Below, piece by piece: positions 1 through 6,225 of a stretch of DNA of 9,717 nt. The notes under the pieces are model-generated. The model saw only the letters and a program-made list of their open reading frames with translations, searched no databases and had not been told where the DNA came from. The position numbers were made by a program, and so were the translations under genes. Each line of letters begins with the position of its first letter. The first letter of the stretch is position 1. This DNA comes from Alphaproteobacteria bacterium (GTDB lineage: Bacteria; Pseudomonadota; Alphaproteobacteria; Geminicoccales; Geminicoccaceae): assembly GCA_026984595.1 (NCBI GenBank), contig JALSRW010000425.1:1-9717 (forward strand), given 5' to 3'.

Positions 1-234
1 ACACCTGCAGCGGAAAGCGCATGCGGTTCTCGAGCGGCCCGCCCCGGGCATCGCGGCGATGGTTTGACAGTGGCGACAGGAACGGGTGCAGCAGATCGCC
101 ATGGGCCATGTGCAGCTCGAGGAGATCGAAGCCCAGGTCCGCCGCCCGTCGCGTGCCCGGTACGGACACATCGGCGAGACGGCGATACGGTTGACCGGCT
201 CCCGCGAGCGCAGGCGTAACGGCGAGAACAGCAT
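1..234 (-). pseudogene. Old Yellow Enzyme-type NADH:flavin oxidoreductase, internally deleted and frameshifted, partial
   Basis: Read on the minus strand from the ATG at 234, the first 30 codons give a typical class II Old Yellow Enzyme start: MLFSPLRLR, then VNRIAVSPMCPY (Cys23 and Tyr25 at the positions of YqjM Cys26 and Tyr28), then RARDG ending near 145. From about 148 to the window edge the OYE match continues in a different frame: RRAADLGFD, LELHMAHG (the flavin-site His-x-x-His), LLHPFLSPLSN, then GGPLENRMRFPL. In YqjM these two parts are separated by roughly 115-120 residues, including the QLAHAGRK FMN-binding segment, and all of that is missing here. The join is out of frame, so this is most likely a deletion pseudogene. 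A short CGGGC repeat flanks the join. The ATG lies 2 nt after the transporter stop, so the intact gene was the fourth of the operon. The 3' part lies outside the window. Intact relatives reduce activated C=C bonds or hydroxylate CoA-linked aromatics. Confidence 0.75.
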
Positions 235-236
235 GG

Positions 237-1142
237 TCACGACCGGCCCTGCCCGTTGCTGCGGGCCTCGTGGCGAAAGAGATGGAGGCCGGCGGCAATG
301 ACGATGGCCGCACCGACAAGCGTCCAGAGATCGGGAAGATCGCCGAACACCAGATAGCCGAACAGCACGGCCCAGACGATCTGGGTGTAGATGAAAGGCG
401 AGACCAGCGAGGCCGGAGCCAGGGCGAAGGCGCGGATCATGGCGAGCTGGCCCAAAAGGCCGATCCCCCCCATCGCCGCCATCAGCAGGAGCCCTGCGAG
501 ATCCGGCGGCACCCAGTTCCAGGGCAGCATCAGCCCGGTGGCGGCGGTGCCCACCGCCGCCGACCAGAACATGGTGACATGGGCGCCGTCGCGCCCGCCC
601 AGCATGCGGGTAACGAGCTGGTAGAGGGCGAAGCTCAGGGCCATCGCCACCGGCGCCAGGGCGGCCGGGCCGAACAGCCCGCTGCCCGGCCGCATCACCA
701 CCAGCACACCGAGAAAGCCCCCCAGCGCCGCCAGCCAGCGGGCGGCATCGAGGCGCTCGCGCAGCACCAGCCCGGCCAACACGGCCACCAGGATCGGCGA
801 GAGAAAGGCGATGGCGTAGGTCTCGGCCATCGGCAGCAGCTTGAGCGAGAGAAACATGGTGAAGGTGGCCGCCACCATGGCCAATGCACGGGTGAGCTGC
901 AGGCCGGGGGCACGGGTCCGCCAGGCCCTGCGTCGCAAGCCGGCGAGCAGCAGCAGGAGCGCCAGCAGATTGAAGGCGTAACGCGCCCAGACCACCTGCC
1001 AGAGCGGATATTCCCGGGCCAGATACTTGGCGGTGCCGTCCATCACCGTCAGCAGGCCGACGCACAGCACCATCAGCGCCATTCCCGCCAGTGGCCGGTC
1101 GCCTTCCTCGGCCCCCGTTGCCGCCTTCGCCCCCGCGGCCAT
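237..1142 (-). CDS. EamA/DMT-family 10-TM transporter
   Basis: A 301-residue inner-membrane protein of the drug/metabolite transporter superfamily, of normal EamA length. After a short Ala/Gly-rich cytoplasmic N-terminus, about ten hydrophobic helices form two repeats (about residues 18-145 and 155-290). Repeat 1 has the usual KYLAREYPLWQVVWARY and MAETYAIAFLSPI segments and ends in a VVMRPG turn. Repeat 2 has FALAPASLVSPFIYTQIVW and the FGDLPDLWTLVGAAIVIAAG closing pair. Such proteins usually export or import small metabolites such as amino acids, sugars or nucleotide precursors, and the substrate cannot be read from sequence. The start is set by TGATG: its A is the last base of the upstream enzyme stop and the first base of this ATG. 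No strong Shine-Dalgarno precedes it, so translation is probably coupled. It likely moves a substrate, product or toxic intermediate of the neighbouring enzyme. Confidence 0.9.
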   Translation of the reverse strand: MAAGAKAATGAEEGDRPLAGMALMVLCVGLLTVMDGTAKYLAREYPLWQVVWARYAFNLLALLLLLAGLRRRAWRTRAPGLQLTRALAMVAATFTMFLSLKLLPMAETYAIAFLSPILVAVLAGLVLRERLDAARWLAALGGFLGVLVVMRPGSGLFGPAALAPVAMALSFALYQLVTRMLGGRDGAHVTMFWSAAVGTAATGLMLPWNWVPPDLAGLLLMAAMGGIGLLGQLAMIRAFALAPASLVSPFIYTQIVWAVLFGYLVFGDLPDLWTLVGAAIVIAAGLHLFRHEARSNGQGRS

Positions 1143-2074
1143 CAGAAGGCGACCTGGTCCCCGCCCTTGAGGGAGAGGATCTCGCGGGCCTCGGCCGGGC
1201 TCGCCACATCGAGGCCGAGCCCTTCGAGGATCCGGCGCACCCGCCGTACCTGGGCGGCGTTGCTCTCGGCCAACCGGCCGGGACCGTCCCACAGCGAATC
1301 CTCGAGGCCGACCCGGACATTGCCTCCCATCGCCGCGGCCATGGCCGCGATCGCCATCTGATGGCGGCCCGCACCCAGTACCGACCAGCGATAGGCGTCC
1401 CCGAACAGCCGGTCGGCGGTGCGCTTCATGTGCAGCACATCCTCGGGATGGGTGCCGATGCCGCCGAGAATGCCGAACACCGTCTGCACGAACAATGGCG
1501 GCTCGACCAGGCCCCGGTCGAGAAAATGGGCGAGATTGTAGAGATGGCTCACATCGTAGCATTCGAACTCGAAGCGGGTGCCGTTTCCGGCACAGGTTTC
1601 GAGGATATAGGCGATGTCCCGGAAGGTGTTCTTGAACACCAGGTCTTCGGTCGCCTCGAGATGCCGCCGCTCCCACTCGTGCCGAAACTCGCGGAACCGC
1701 CGCAGCATGGGAAACAGGCCGAAATTCATCGAGCCCATGTTGAGGGAGGCGATCTCGGGCTTGAAGGTGGCCGCCGGCCGCACCCGCTCCTCCACGGTCA
1801 TCTGGGGCGCGCCGCCGGTGGTGATGTTGACCACCACATCCGAGCGCTGCTTGATCACCGGCAGAAAGCGGCCGAAGGCCTCGGGGCTCTGGTCGGGGCG
1901 GCCGTCCTCGGGGTTGCGGGCGTGCAGATGCACCACCGCCGCACCCGCCTCCGCGGCACCGATCGCCGCATCGGCGATTTCCTCCGGCGTCACCGGCAGA
2001 TGGGGCGACATGCTCGGAGTATGGATGGAGCCGGTGACCGCGCAGGTGATGACGACCTTGCGTACGGGCGCCAT
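1142..2074 (-). CDS. Beta-keto acid cleavage enzyme (BKACE, Kce/DUF849 family)
   Basis: A 310-residue TIM-barrel Zn enzyme of the 3-keto-5-aminohexanoate cleavage family. Members condense a beta-keto acid with acetyl-CoA and release acetoacetate (or acetoacetyl-CoA) plus a new CoA ester. The N-terminus VVITCAVTGS and SMSPHLPVTPEEIA are typical. The Zn ligands fit the Kce template (His46, His48, Glu230): His49 and His51 in VVHLHAR, and Glu258 in NVRVGLEDS. The conserved Arg254 and Asp259 around Glu258 match Kce Arg226 and Asp231. VVNITTGGAP (about 82-91) is the usual phosphate/CoA-side segment. I chose the ATG at 2074 because GAGGAG lies 8 nt upstream. The in-frame GTG at 2083 overlaps that Shine-Dalgarno and would add only three residues. 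The regulator stop is 5 nt upstream and the transporter start overlaps the stop. The substrate is unknown; relatives act on lysine-fermentation intermediates, dehydrocarnitine and other keto acids. Confidence 0.92.
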   Translation of the reverse strand: MAPVRKVVITCAVTGSIHTPSMSPHLPVTPEEIADAAIGAAEAGAAVVHLHARNPEDGRPDQSPEAFGRFLPVIKQRSDVVVNITTGGAPQMTVEERVRPAATFKPEIASLNMGSMNFGLFPMLRRFREFRHEWERRHLEATEDLVFKNTFRDIAYILETCAGNGTRFEFECYDVSHLYNLAHFLDRGLVEPPLFVQTVFGILGGIGTHPEDVLHMKRTADRLFGDAYRWSVLGAGRHQMAIAAMAAAMGGNVRVGLEDSLWDGPGRLAESNAAQVRRVRRILEGLGLDVASPAEAREILSLKGGDQVAF

Positions 2075-2079
2075 GATGT

Positions 2080-2838
2080 TCACTCCTCTTCGGGATTGGC
2101 GAGGGCGCGAAGGCGGGCGATATCCTGGATGATCACCCGGTGGCCCTTGGTCTGCACCCCGACCCGGCGCAGCCGTGCCAGGCAGCGCGAAAGAGTCTCG
2201 GGTTGCATGCCCAGACGGGCGGCGATCAGGGTCTTGTCGAGCGGCAGGTCGATCATGCAGGAACCGCTGTCACGCGGACACAGTCCGACCAGCATCAGCG
2301 CCAGACGCTCGGTGGAGGAACGCGTCGAAAGTTGCTCCAACTGCTCGATGAAACCGTGCAGGCGACGGGCCAGGGCGGCCATGATGTTGAAGCAGAGAGC
2401 ACTGTCCTCGCGCAGACGGGCGAGAAAGGGGCCGGCCGGGATCACCAGCAGCCGGGAGGCCTCGACTGCCTCGCCGGTGACCGGGTAGCGTCCGAGCTGG
2501 AGGATGGCGGCCTCGGCCAGACTCTCGCCGCGGCCGAAGATGCGGATGGTGATCTCGTTCCCCTCGCGGGTGGTGCGCAGCACCCGCACCCAGCCCTCGA
2601 GCACCACGAACAGGCGATCGGCGACATCGCCCTGGACGAACAAGACGCTGCCGCGCCCGTAATGGCGAACCATCGCCTCGCCGAGCAGCGCCTCCATCTG
2701 TTCCGCCGCCAGGCCCGAAAACAGGGGCATCGCCCGGAGACAGCGGACGTCTTCGGCAGAAAGTCCGAGCCGCCCGGCGAAGGCCGGCAGCGAATCCTCC
2801 GGCCCGTCCGCACTGCGCATGATCGGTGCCGCCACCAC
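2080..2838 (-). CDS. Crp/Fnr-family transcriptional regulator (FNR/DNR-like, no Fe-S cysteines)
   Basis: A 252-residue Crp/Fnr regulator of slightly more than usual length. A cyclic-nucleotide-binding-like beta-roll spans about 37-135 (MPLFSGL to SRLLVIP), followed by a dimerisation helix (about 141-170) and a winged helix-turn-helix (about 175-240). The recognition helix reads QPETLSRCLARLR. The E-x-x-S-R pattern (Glu214, Ser217, Arg218) is that of FNR/DNR/FixK proteins, which read TTGAT-type half-sites; CRP differs there. The sensor loop reads GRGESLAEAAILQLGRYPVTGE and has YP where CRP has its cAMP-contacting Arg-Ser, so cAMP is unlikely to be the ligand. The N-terminal cysteine cluster of FNR is absent, so a [4Fe-4S] oxygen sensor is also unlikely; heme/NO, redox or another ligand remains possible. 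The start is uncertain: GTG at 2838 or 2835 follows a GA-rich Shine-Dalgarno, and ATG at 2820 is a weaker choice. It heads the minus-strand operon and is divergent from the ABC operon. Confidence 0.9.
   Translation of the reverse strand: MVAAPIMRSADGPEDSLPAFAGRLGLSAEDVRCLRAMPLFSGLAAEQMEALLGEAMVRHYGRGSVLFVQGDVADRLFVVLEGWVRVLRTTREGNEITIRIFGRGESLAEAAILQLGRYPVTGEAVEASRLLVIPAGPFLARLREDSALCFNIMAALARRLHGFIEQLEQLSTRSSTERLALMLVGLCPRDSGSCMIDLPLDKTLIAARLGMQPETLSRCLARLRRVGVQTKGHRVIIQDIARLRALANPEEE
2083..2088 (-). promoter_or_regulatory. Ribosome binding site that decides the BKACE start
   Basis: GAGGAG on the minus strand lies 8 nt before the ATG at 2074 and sits in the last codons of the regulator. The GTG at 2083 begins on the last base of this motif and so cannot use it. 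Confidence 0.7.
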
Positions 2839-2971
2839 TCCTCCCCTCGGCAGTCCGTCGCGGCTCGCCCGGCAATTCTATGGCACGAAAACCGCGAGCC
2901 TGCAAAGCAAGCCGCCGCCGGACGGAGTCCGCGGGCAGGTCGTTCACCGACGGCTGGACCAATTGTCGCAA

Positions 2972-2989
2972 AGGCGTCACAAATCGCCT
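2972..2989. promoter_or_regulatory. Inverted repeat, candidate operator
   Basis: AGGCG and CGCCT form a perfect 5-bp inverted repeat with an 8-bp spacer (TCACAAAT). The spacer and its flank contain TTGTGACG on the minus strand, a Crp/Fnr-like half-site, but I see no good symmetric TTGAT-N4-ATCAA palindrome. The repeat touches the -10-like TACAGT of the ABC operon, which would suit a regulator. The assignment to the adjacent Crp/Fnr protein is inference. Confidence 0.25.
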
Positions 2990-3000
2990 ACAGTCTGTTC

Positions 3001-3052
3001 AGGGCCGAGCCGGCCCTTGGCACAGGGGGAGGCCCTCTGCCCGGGGAAGGGC
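3001..3052 (+). promoter_or_regulatory. Structured leader with tandem hairpins upstream of the binding-protein gene
   Basis: AGGGCCG (3001-3007) pairs perfectly with CGGCCCT (3011-3017). CAGGGGG (3023-3029) pairs with CCCTCTG (3033-3039) with one G-U. GCCC (3039-3042) can pair with GGGC (3049-3052). AGGGCC at 3001-3006 can instead pair with the second GGCCCT copy at 3031-3036, so at least two folds exclude each other. The structures end about 15 nt before the Shine-Dalgarno. In GC-rich DNA some of this may arise by chance; no riboswitch family is recognised. Confidence 0.35.
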
Positions 3053-3066
3053 GGAGCTACACAACC

Positions 3067-3074
3067 GGAGAGGA
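3067..3074 (+). promoter_or_regulatory. Ribosome binding site of the ABC binding protein
   Basis: GGAGAGGA lies 5 nt before the ATG at 3080. It fixes the start that gives a clean signal peptide, instead of the longer in-frame extension into the divergent promoter region. Confidence 0.75.
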
Positions 3075-3079
3075 CCGTG

Positions 3080-5149
3080 ATGACGGAAACATCCAGATAC
3101 CTCCGCGTGTTGGCGGGCGCGGGTGCAGTGGCGCTCACGTTCCAGGTGGCGCCCATCGCCGTCGCCACTGCGGCCGAATGTCCGGCCGTGACGGTGGCCG
3201 ACGATCAGGGAATCAAGGGCGCCTTCCCGCAGCAGTTCGAGAAAGCCGAGCTCGAAAAGGCGGCCGGCTGCGAACTGCGTTTCAAGGAAAACCCGGCGAT
3301 CGCCGAGCTCAACAGGCGCATCGCCGGCAATCCCGAGACCCTGCCGCCGGTGGCCGAACGGCTGCCCGAAGAGCCGCTGGTGGTCGCGCCCTATGAAGCG
3401 ATCGGCAATTACGGCGGCACCCTGGTCGGTCTCTCCAAGGCGACCGAGGCGGGCACCTCGGACCTGCTTTCCATCCGCCATGTCAACCTCTTCCGCTACA
3501 GCGACGATCTCAAGACGGTGGTGCCCAACGTCGCCAAATCCTGGTCCTGGAACGACGACTACACCGAACTCACGGTGAAGCTGCGCAAGGGCCACAAATG
3601 GTCGGACGGCCAGCCCTTTACCGCCGAGGACATCAAGTTCTGGTACGAGGATCTGATCCTCAACCCGGAGATCTATCCCGAAACCCCGAGCCGCTGGTTG
3701 TTCGCCGGCAAGCCGATGCAGGTCGAGGTGGTGGATCCGCAGACCGTGAAGATGATCTTCCCGGTGCCCACGCCGGGCATCGTCAACCGTTTCGCGGTCG
3801 ATTTCGGCCAGCCCTTCCAGCCCAAGCATTTCTATAAACAGTTCCACATCAAGTACAATCCGAAGGCCAACGAGCTGGCCAAGGAGCGCGGCTTCAAGAA
3901 CTGGGCGGAACTGGTCAACAACTATTACGGCGGCTCGGACTGGAAGGACGTGCCTTCGCCGCTGCTGAAGGGCACCGACACGCGGGTCGCCCCGACCCTC
4001 GAGTCCCACATCCTCGTCGAGGAGACCGCCACCGGCCGACGTCTCGTCGCCAACCCCTATTTCCACATGGTGGACACCGCCGGCAACCAGCTCCCCTACA
4101 TCAACGAGATCGAGGAGCAGTACGTGGCCGACAAGGAGGTGCAGAACCTCAAGCTCACCAACGGTGAGGTCACCTACAAAATGCAGGCGATCTTCATCGA
4201 GGACTATCCGCTGCTCAAGGAAAACGAGAGCAAGGGCGGCTACACCGTCGATCTCGCGCCGGGTCTCGGTGAGAACGTCTTCTACGCATTCAACACCACC
4301 CACAAGGATCCGGTGCTGCGCAAGATCTTCAACGATGTGCGCTTCCACGAGGCGATGTCGCTGGCGATCAATCGCGACGAGATCAAGGAACTGGTCTATC
4401 TCGGCCAGGCCGAGCCGATGCAGGCGACGCCGGCGGAGCCGCTGACGGTGACCTTCGTCACCGACGACCAGCTCAACTACATGATCGACTACGATCCCGA
4501 CCGCGCCAATGCACTGCTCGACGAGATGGGCCTCCGGGATTCCGACGGTGACGGCGTGCGCGAGCGGCCCGACGGCAAGCCGCTGGTGATCCGCGTGGTC
4601 TACTCCAACCAGGGCGCACCGGTGAAGCTGCACGAGCTGATCCGCGACTACTGGAGTGCGGTGGGCGTGCGTGCCGATCTCAAGGAGGTGACCTCCGACG
4701 AGTATCGCGCTTCCGCCAACAACAACGATCTGGACCTCACGGTGTGGAAGAACGACGGCACCAGCGGTCCGACCATCTCGCAGGACACCTCGCGCCTGGT
4801 TCCGCCCTTCGGCGACTACTTCAACCCGGGGACCGGCTTCGAGTGGGCCGCATGGAAGCGCTCGGGCGGCAAGGAAGGCATCGAGCCGCCGGAGGACGTC
4901 AAGAAGCTGTACGACCTCGCCACCCGCTTCATCCAGGTGCCGCTGGGCAGTGAGGAAAGCAACAAGATCGGCCGGGAGATCGTCGGCATCCATGTCAAGA
5001 ACCTGTGGAAAATCGGCACCGTCGGCAACATCCGCGGTCCGGTCTACCACCGCAACGATCTCAAGAACTTCAAGCCGTTCACGGCGAAGTCCTTCGATTA
5101 CTACTGGGCGTATTCCTTCCGTCCGGTCCAGTGGTATCTGAGCAAGTGA
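3080..5149 (+). CDS. ABC importer periplasmic solute-binding protein, family 5 (Dpp/Opp type)
   Basis: A 689-residue SBP_bac_5 protein that captures a peptide or other organic solute in the periplasm and delivers it to the permeases encoded downstream. A Sec signal peptide is clear: RYLR, a hydrophobic run, and an AxA-type site near residues 29-32 (IAVATAA, then ECPA). An extension of about 75 residues precedes the family start at NYGGTL (110-115). The only two cysteines of the mature protein, Cys34 and Cys64, lie in this extension and could form a disulfide. The family signature follows (LTVKLRKGHKWSDGQPFTAEDI, WSDG at 174-177). A DSDGDG calcium-type loop is at 487-492, and the C-terminal lobe ends in FRPVQWYLSK. 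The protein is larger than DppA (about 535 residues) but similar in size to a large-binding-protein subgroup. The start at 3080 is supported by its RBS. The ligand is not predictable. Confidence 0.92.
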   Translation: MTETSRYLRVLAGAGAVALTFQVAPIAVATAAECPAVTVADDQGIKGAFPQQFEKAELEKAAGCELRFKENPAIAELNRRIAGNPETLPPVAERLPEEPLVVAPYEAIGNYGGTLVGLSKATEAGTSDLLSIRHVNLFRYSDDLKTVVPNVAKSWSWNDDYTELTVKLRKGHKWSDGQPFTAEDIKFWYEDLILNPEIYPETPSRWLFAGKPMQVEVVDPQTVKMIFPVPTPGIVNRFAVDFGQPFQPKHFYKQFHIKYNPKANELAKERGFKNWAELVNNYYGGSDWKDVPSPLLKGTDTRVAPTLESHILVEETATGRRLVANPYFHMVDTAGNQLPYINEIEEQYVADKEVQNLKLTNGEVTYKMQAIFIEDYPLLKENESKGGYTVDLAPGLGENVFYAFNTTHKDPVLRKIFNDVRFHEAMSLAINRDEIKELVYLGQAEPMQATPAEPLTVTFVTDDQLNYMIDYDPDRANALLDEMGLRDSDGDGVRERPDGKPLVIRVVYSNQGAPVKLHELIRDYWSAVGVRADLKEVTSDEYRASANNNDLDLTVWKNDGTSGPTISQDTSRLVPPFGDYFNPGTGFEWAAWKRSGGKEGIEPPEDVKKLYDLATRFIQVPLGSEESNKIGREIVGIHVKNLWKIGTVGNIRGPVYHRNDLKNFKPFTAKSFDYYWAYSFRPVQWYLSK

Positions 5150-5157
5150 GCATGGAT

Positions 5158-5205
5158 CCGCGGGCTCGCCGGGGGGGCATCCTCCGGCGGGCTCCGGACC
5201 CGCGG
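5158..5205 (+). repeat. Strong GC-rich stem-loop between binding protein and permease genes
   Basis: The outer arms CCGCGGG (5158-5164) and CCCGCGG (5199-5205) pair perfectly. The inner arms CGCCGGGGG (5167-5175) and CCTCCGGCG (5181-5189) form 9 pairs with one G-U and a 5-nt loop. C5165-G5191 and U5166-G5190 extend the inner stem, leaving a 7-nt bulge on the 3' side. There is no T-run, so an intrinsic terminator is unlikely. Its place right after the binding-protein stop fits an mRNA-stabilising or attenuating element like the REP sequences of the malE-malF gap, giving more binding protein than permease. Confidence 0.6.
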
Positions 5206-5229
5206 CGGTAGAGACGGGTTCCCGGTCCG

Positions 5230-6225
5230 ATGCTGCGCTTTGTGGTTCAACGGGCAGTCGGCATGGTCGTGACGATGTTCTTCGTTTCGATCATGGTCTT
5301 CGCGATCATGGAGCTGCCCCCGGGCGACTACGCGGATCGTTACGCCTTCCGCAAGTTCTCCGGCACCGGCGTTTCCGTGACCGAGTCGGACATCGCCAGC
5401 ATCCGCCGCCAGTTCGGCCTCGATCGGCCGGCCTGGCAGCGCTATCTGAGCTGGATCGGCGGCATCGTCACCCGCTTCGACTTCGGACCTTCCTTCGCCT
5501 TCGAGACTTCGGCCAACCGGGTGATCGGTCAGCGGGCGGGGCTCACCGTGGTGTTGCTGGTGGGGACCCTGCTGCTCACCTATCTGCTGTCGATTCCGAT
5601 CGGCATCTACGCCGCCCTGCGACGACAATCGCTGGCCGATTACGGCCTCACCGTCGTCAGCTATCTCGGCCTCGCCATCCCCAACTTCATGCTCGCTCTG
5701 ATTCTGCTCTACGTCAGCGTGCGCTACTTCGGCAGCACCATCGGCGGACTGTTCTCCCCCGAGTTCGAGAAAGCCCCCTGGAGCTGGGCCAAGTTCGTCG
5801 ATCTCCTCCGACATCTGTTCGTGCCGGCGGTGGTACTGGCCTGGTCTGCCACCGCCCTGCAGCTACAGACGGTGCGCGCCACCATGTCCGACGAGCTCAA
5901 CAAGCTCTATGTCGACGCCGCCCGCGCCCGCGGCCTTCCCGAATGGAAGGTGATCGTCAAATATCCGGCGCGGCTGGCCATCAATCCGGTGGTCAGCACC
6001 ATCGGCTTCGACGTCAACCGCATCTTCTCCGAACTGCCGATCGTGGCCCTGGTACTCAGCCTGCCCGAGCTCGGCGAGCTGCTGATCAAGAGCTTCCTCG
6101 ATCTCGACATGTACGTGGCCGGCGCCATCCTGCTGATGCTCACCGCCATCATCGTCTTCATGAACTTCGTCTCCGACGTGGTACTGGCCTTTCTCGACCC
6201 CCGCATCAAGCTGGAGGGCGGCTGA
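5230..6225 (+). CDS. ABC importer permease, DppB/OppB-like
   Basis: A 331-residue inner-membrane subunit of the peptide-type importer, of normal DppB length. TM1 is at about 9-29 (VGMVVTMFFVSIMVFAIMEL). A periplasmic segment follows with PPGDYAD and RRQFGLDRPAWQRYLSW, both typical of DppB. A block of about five helices then runs from GLTVVLLVGTLLLTYLL to the end. The cytoplasmic EAA loop that docks on the ATPase is YVDAARARGLPEWKV (227-241). The start MLRFVVQRAVG is the classic DppB N-terminus. The RBS is weak (GAGACGGG more than 10 nt upstream), in contrast to the good RBS of the binding protein. The stop overlaps the next ATG by one base (TGATG). It pairs with the following permease to form the channel. 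Confidence 0.93.
   Translation: MLRFVVQRAVGMVVTMFFVSIMVFAIMELPPGDYADRYAFRKFSGTGVSVTESDIASIRRQFGLDRPAWQRYLSWIGGIVTRFDFGPSFAFETSANRVIGQRAGLTVVLLVGTLLLTYLLSIPIGIYAALRRQSLADYGLTVVSYLGLAIPNFMLALILLYVSVRYFGSTIGGLFSPEFEKAPWSWAKFVDLLRHLFVPAVVLAWSATALQLQTVRATMSDELNKLYVDAARARGLPEWKVIVKYPARLAINPVVSTIGFDVNRIFSELPIVALVLSLPELGELLIKSFLDLDMYVAGAILLMLTAIIVFMNFVSDVVLAFLDPRIKLEGG

Larger units (their letters stand above)
2839..3079. promoter_or_regulatory. Divergent promoter region between regulator and ABC operon
   Basis: A 241-bp non-coding region between the two divergent starts; it must carry the promoters of both units. For the regulator, a TAGAAT -10-like box lies on the minus strand at 2880-2875, about 37 nt before the GTG. 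A weak TTGCAG lies 19 bp further upstream (2905-2900), which is longer than the ideal spacing. For the ABC operon, TACAGT (2989-2994) is -10-like and TTGTCG (2963-2968) is -35-like, but the spacing is 20 bp. Both assignments are weak. Open frames can be traced across this stretch, but they lack protein-like sequence. Confidence 0.5.

Noticed and set aside
86..301. Short plus-strand open frame near the left edge
   Set aside because: It lies opposite the oxidoreductase remnant and the transporter end, which carry real protein similarity; there is no RBS or domain.
1143..1676. In-frame upstream extension of the DMT transporter (to an ATG at 1676)
   Set aside because: The added residues are Arg/Gly/Pro-rich without family similarity and lie antisense-frame inside the BKACE coding region. 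The TGATG-coupled ATG at 1142 gives the normal EamA length.
1091..2488. 465-codon open frame on the plus strand opposite BKACE and the regulator
   Set aside because: No protein-like motifs, and the minus strand has two recognised genes with operon spacing.
2963..2994. TTGTCG and TACAGT as a standard sigma-70 promoter
   Set aside because: The spacing is 20 bp and both boxes are imperfect, so it is kept only as a weak suggestion within the divergent region.
2999..5050. 683-codon open frame on the minus strand, antisense to the binding protein
   Set aside because: The translation is rich in Val, His, Asp and Arg without domains, as expected for the antisense shadow of a GC-rich gene; the plus-strand gene has clear family motifs.
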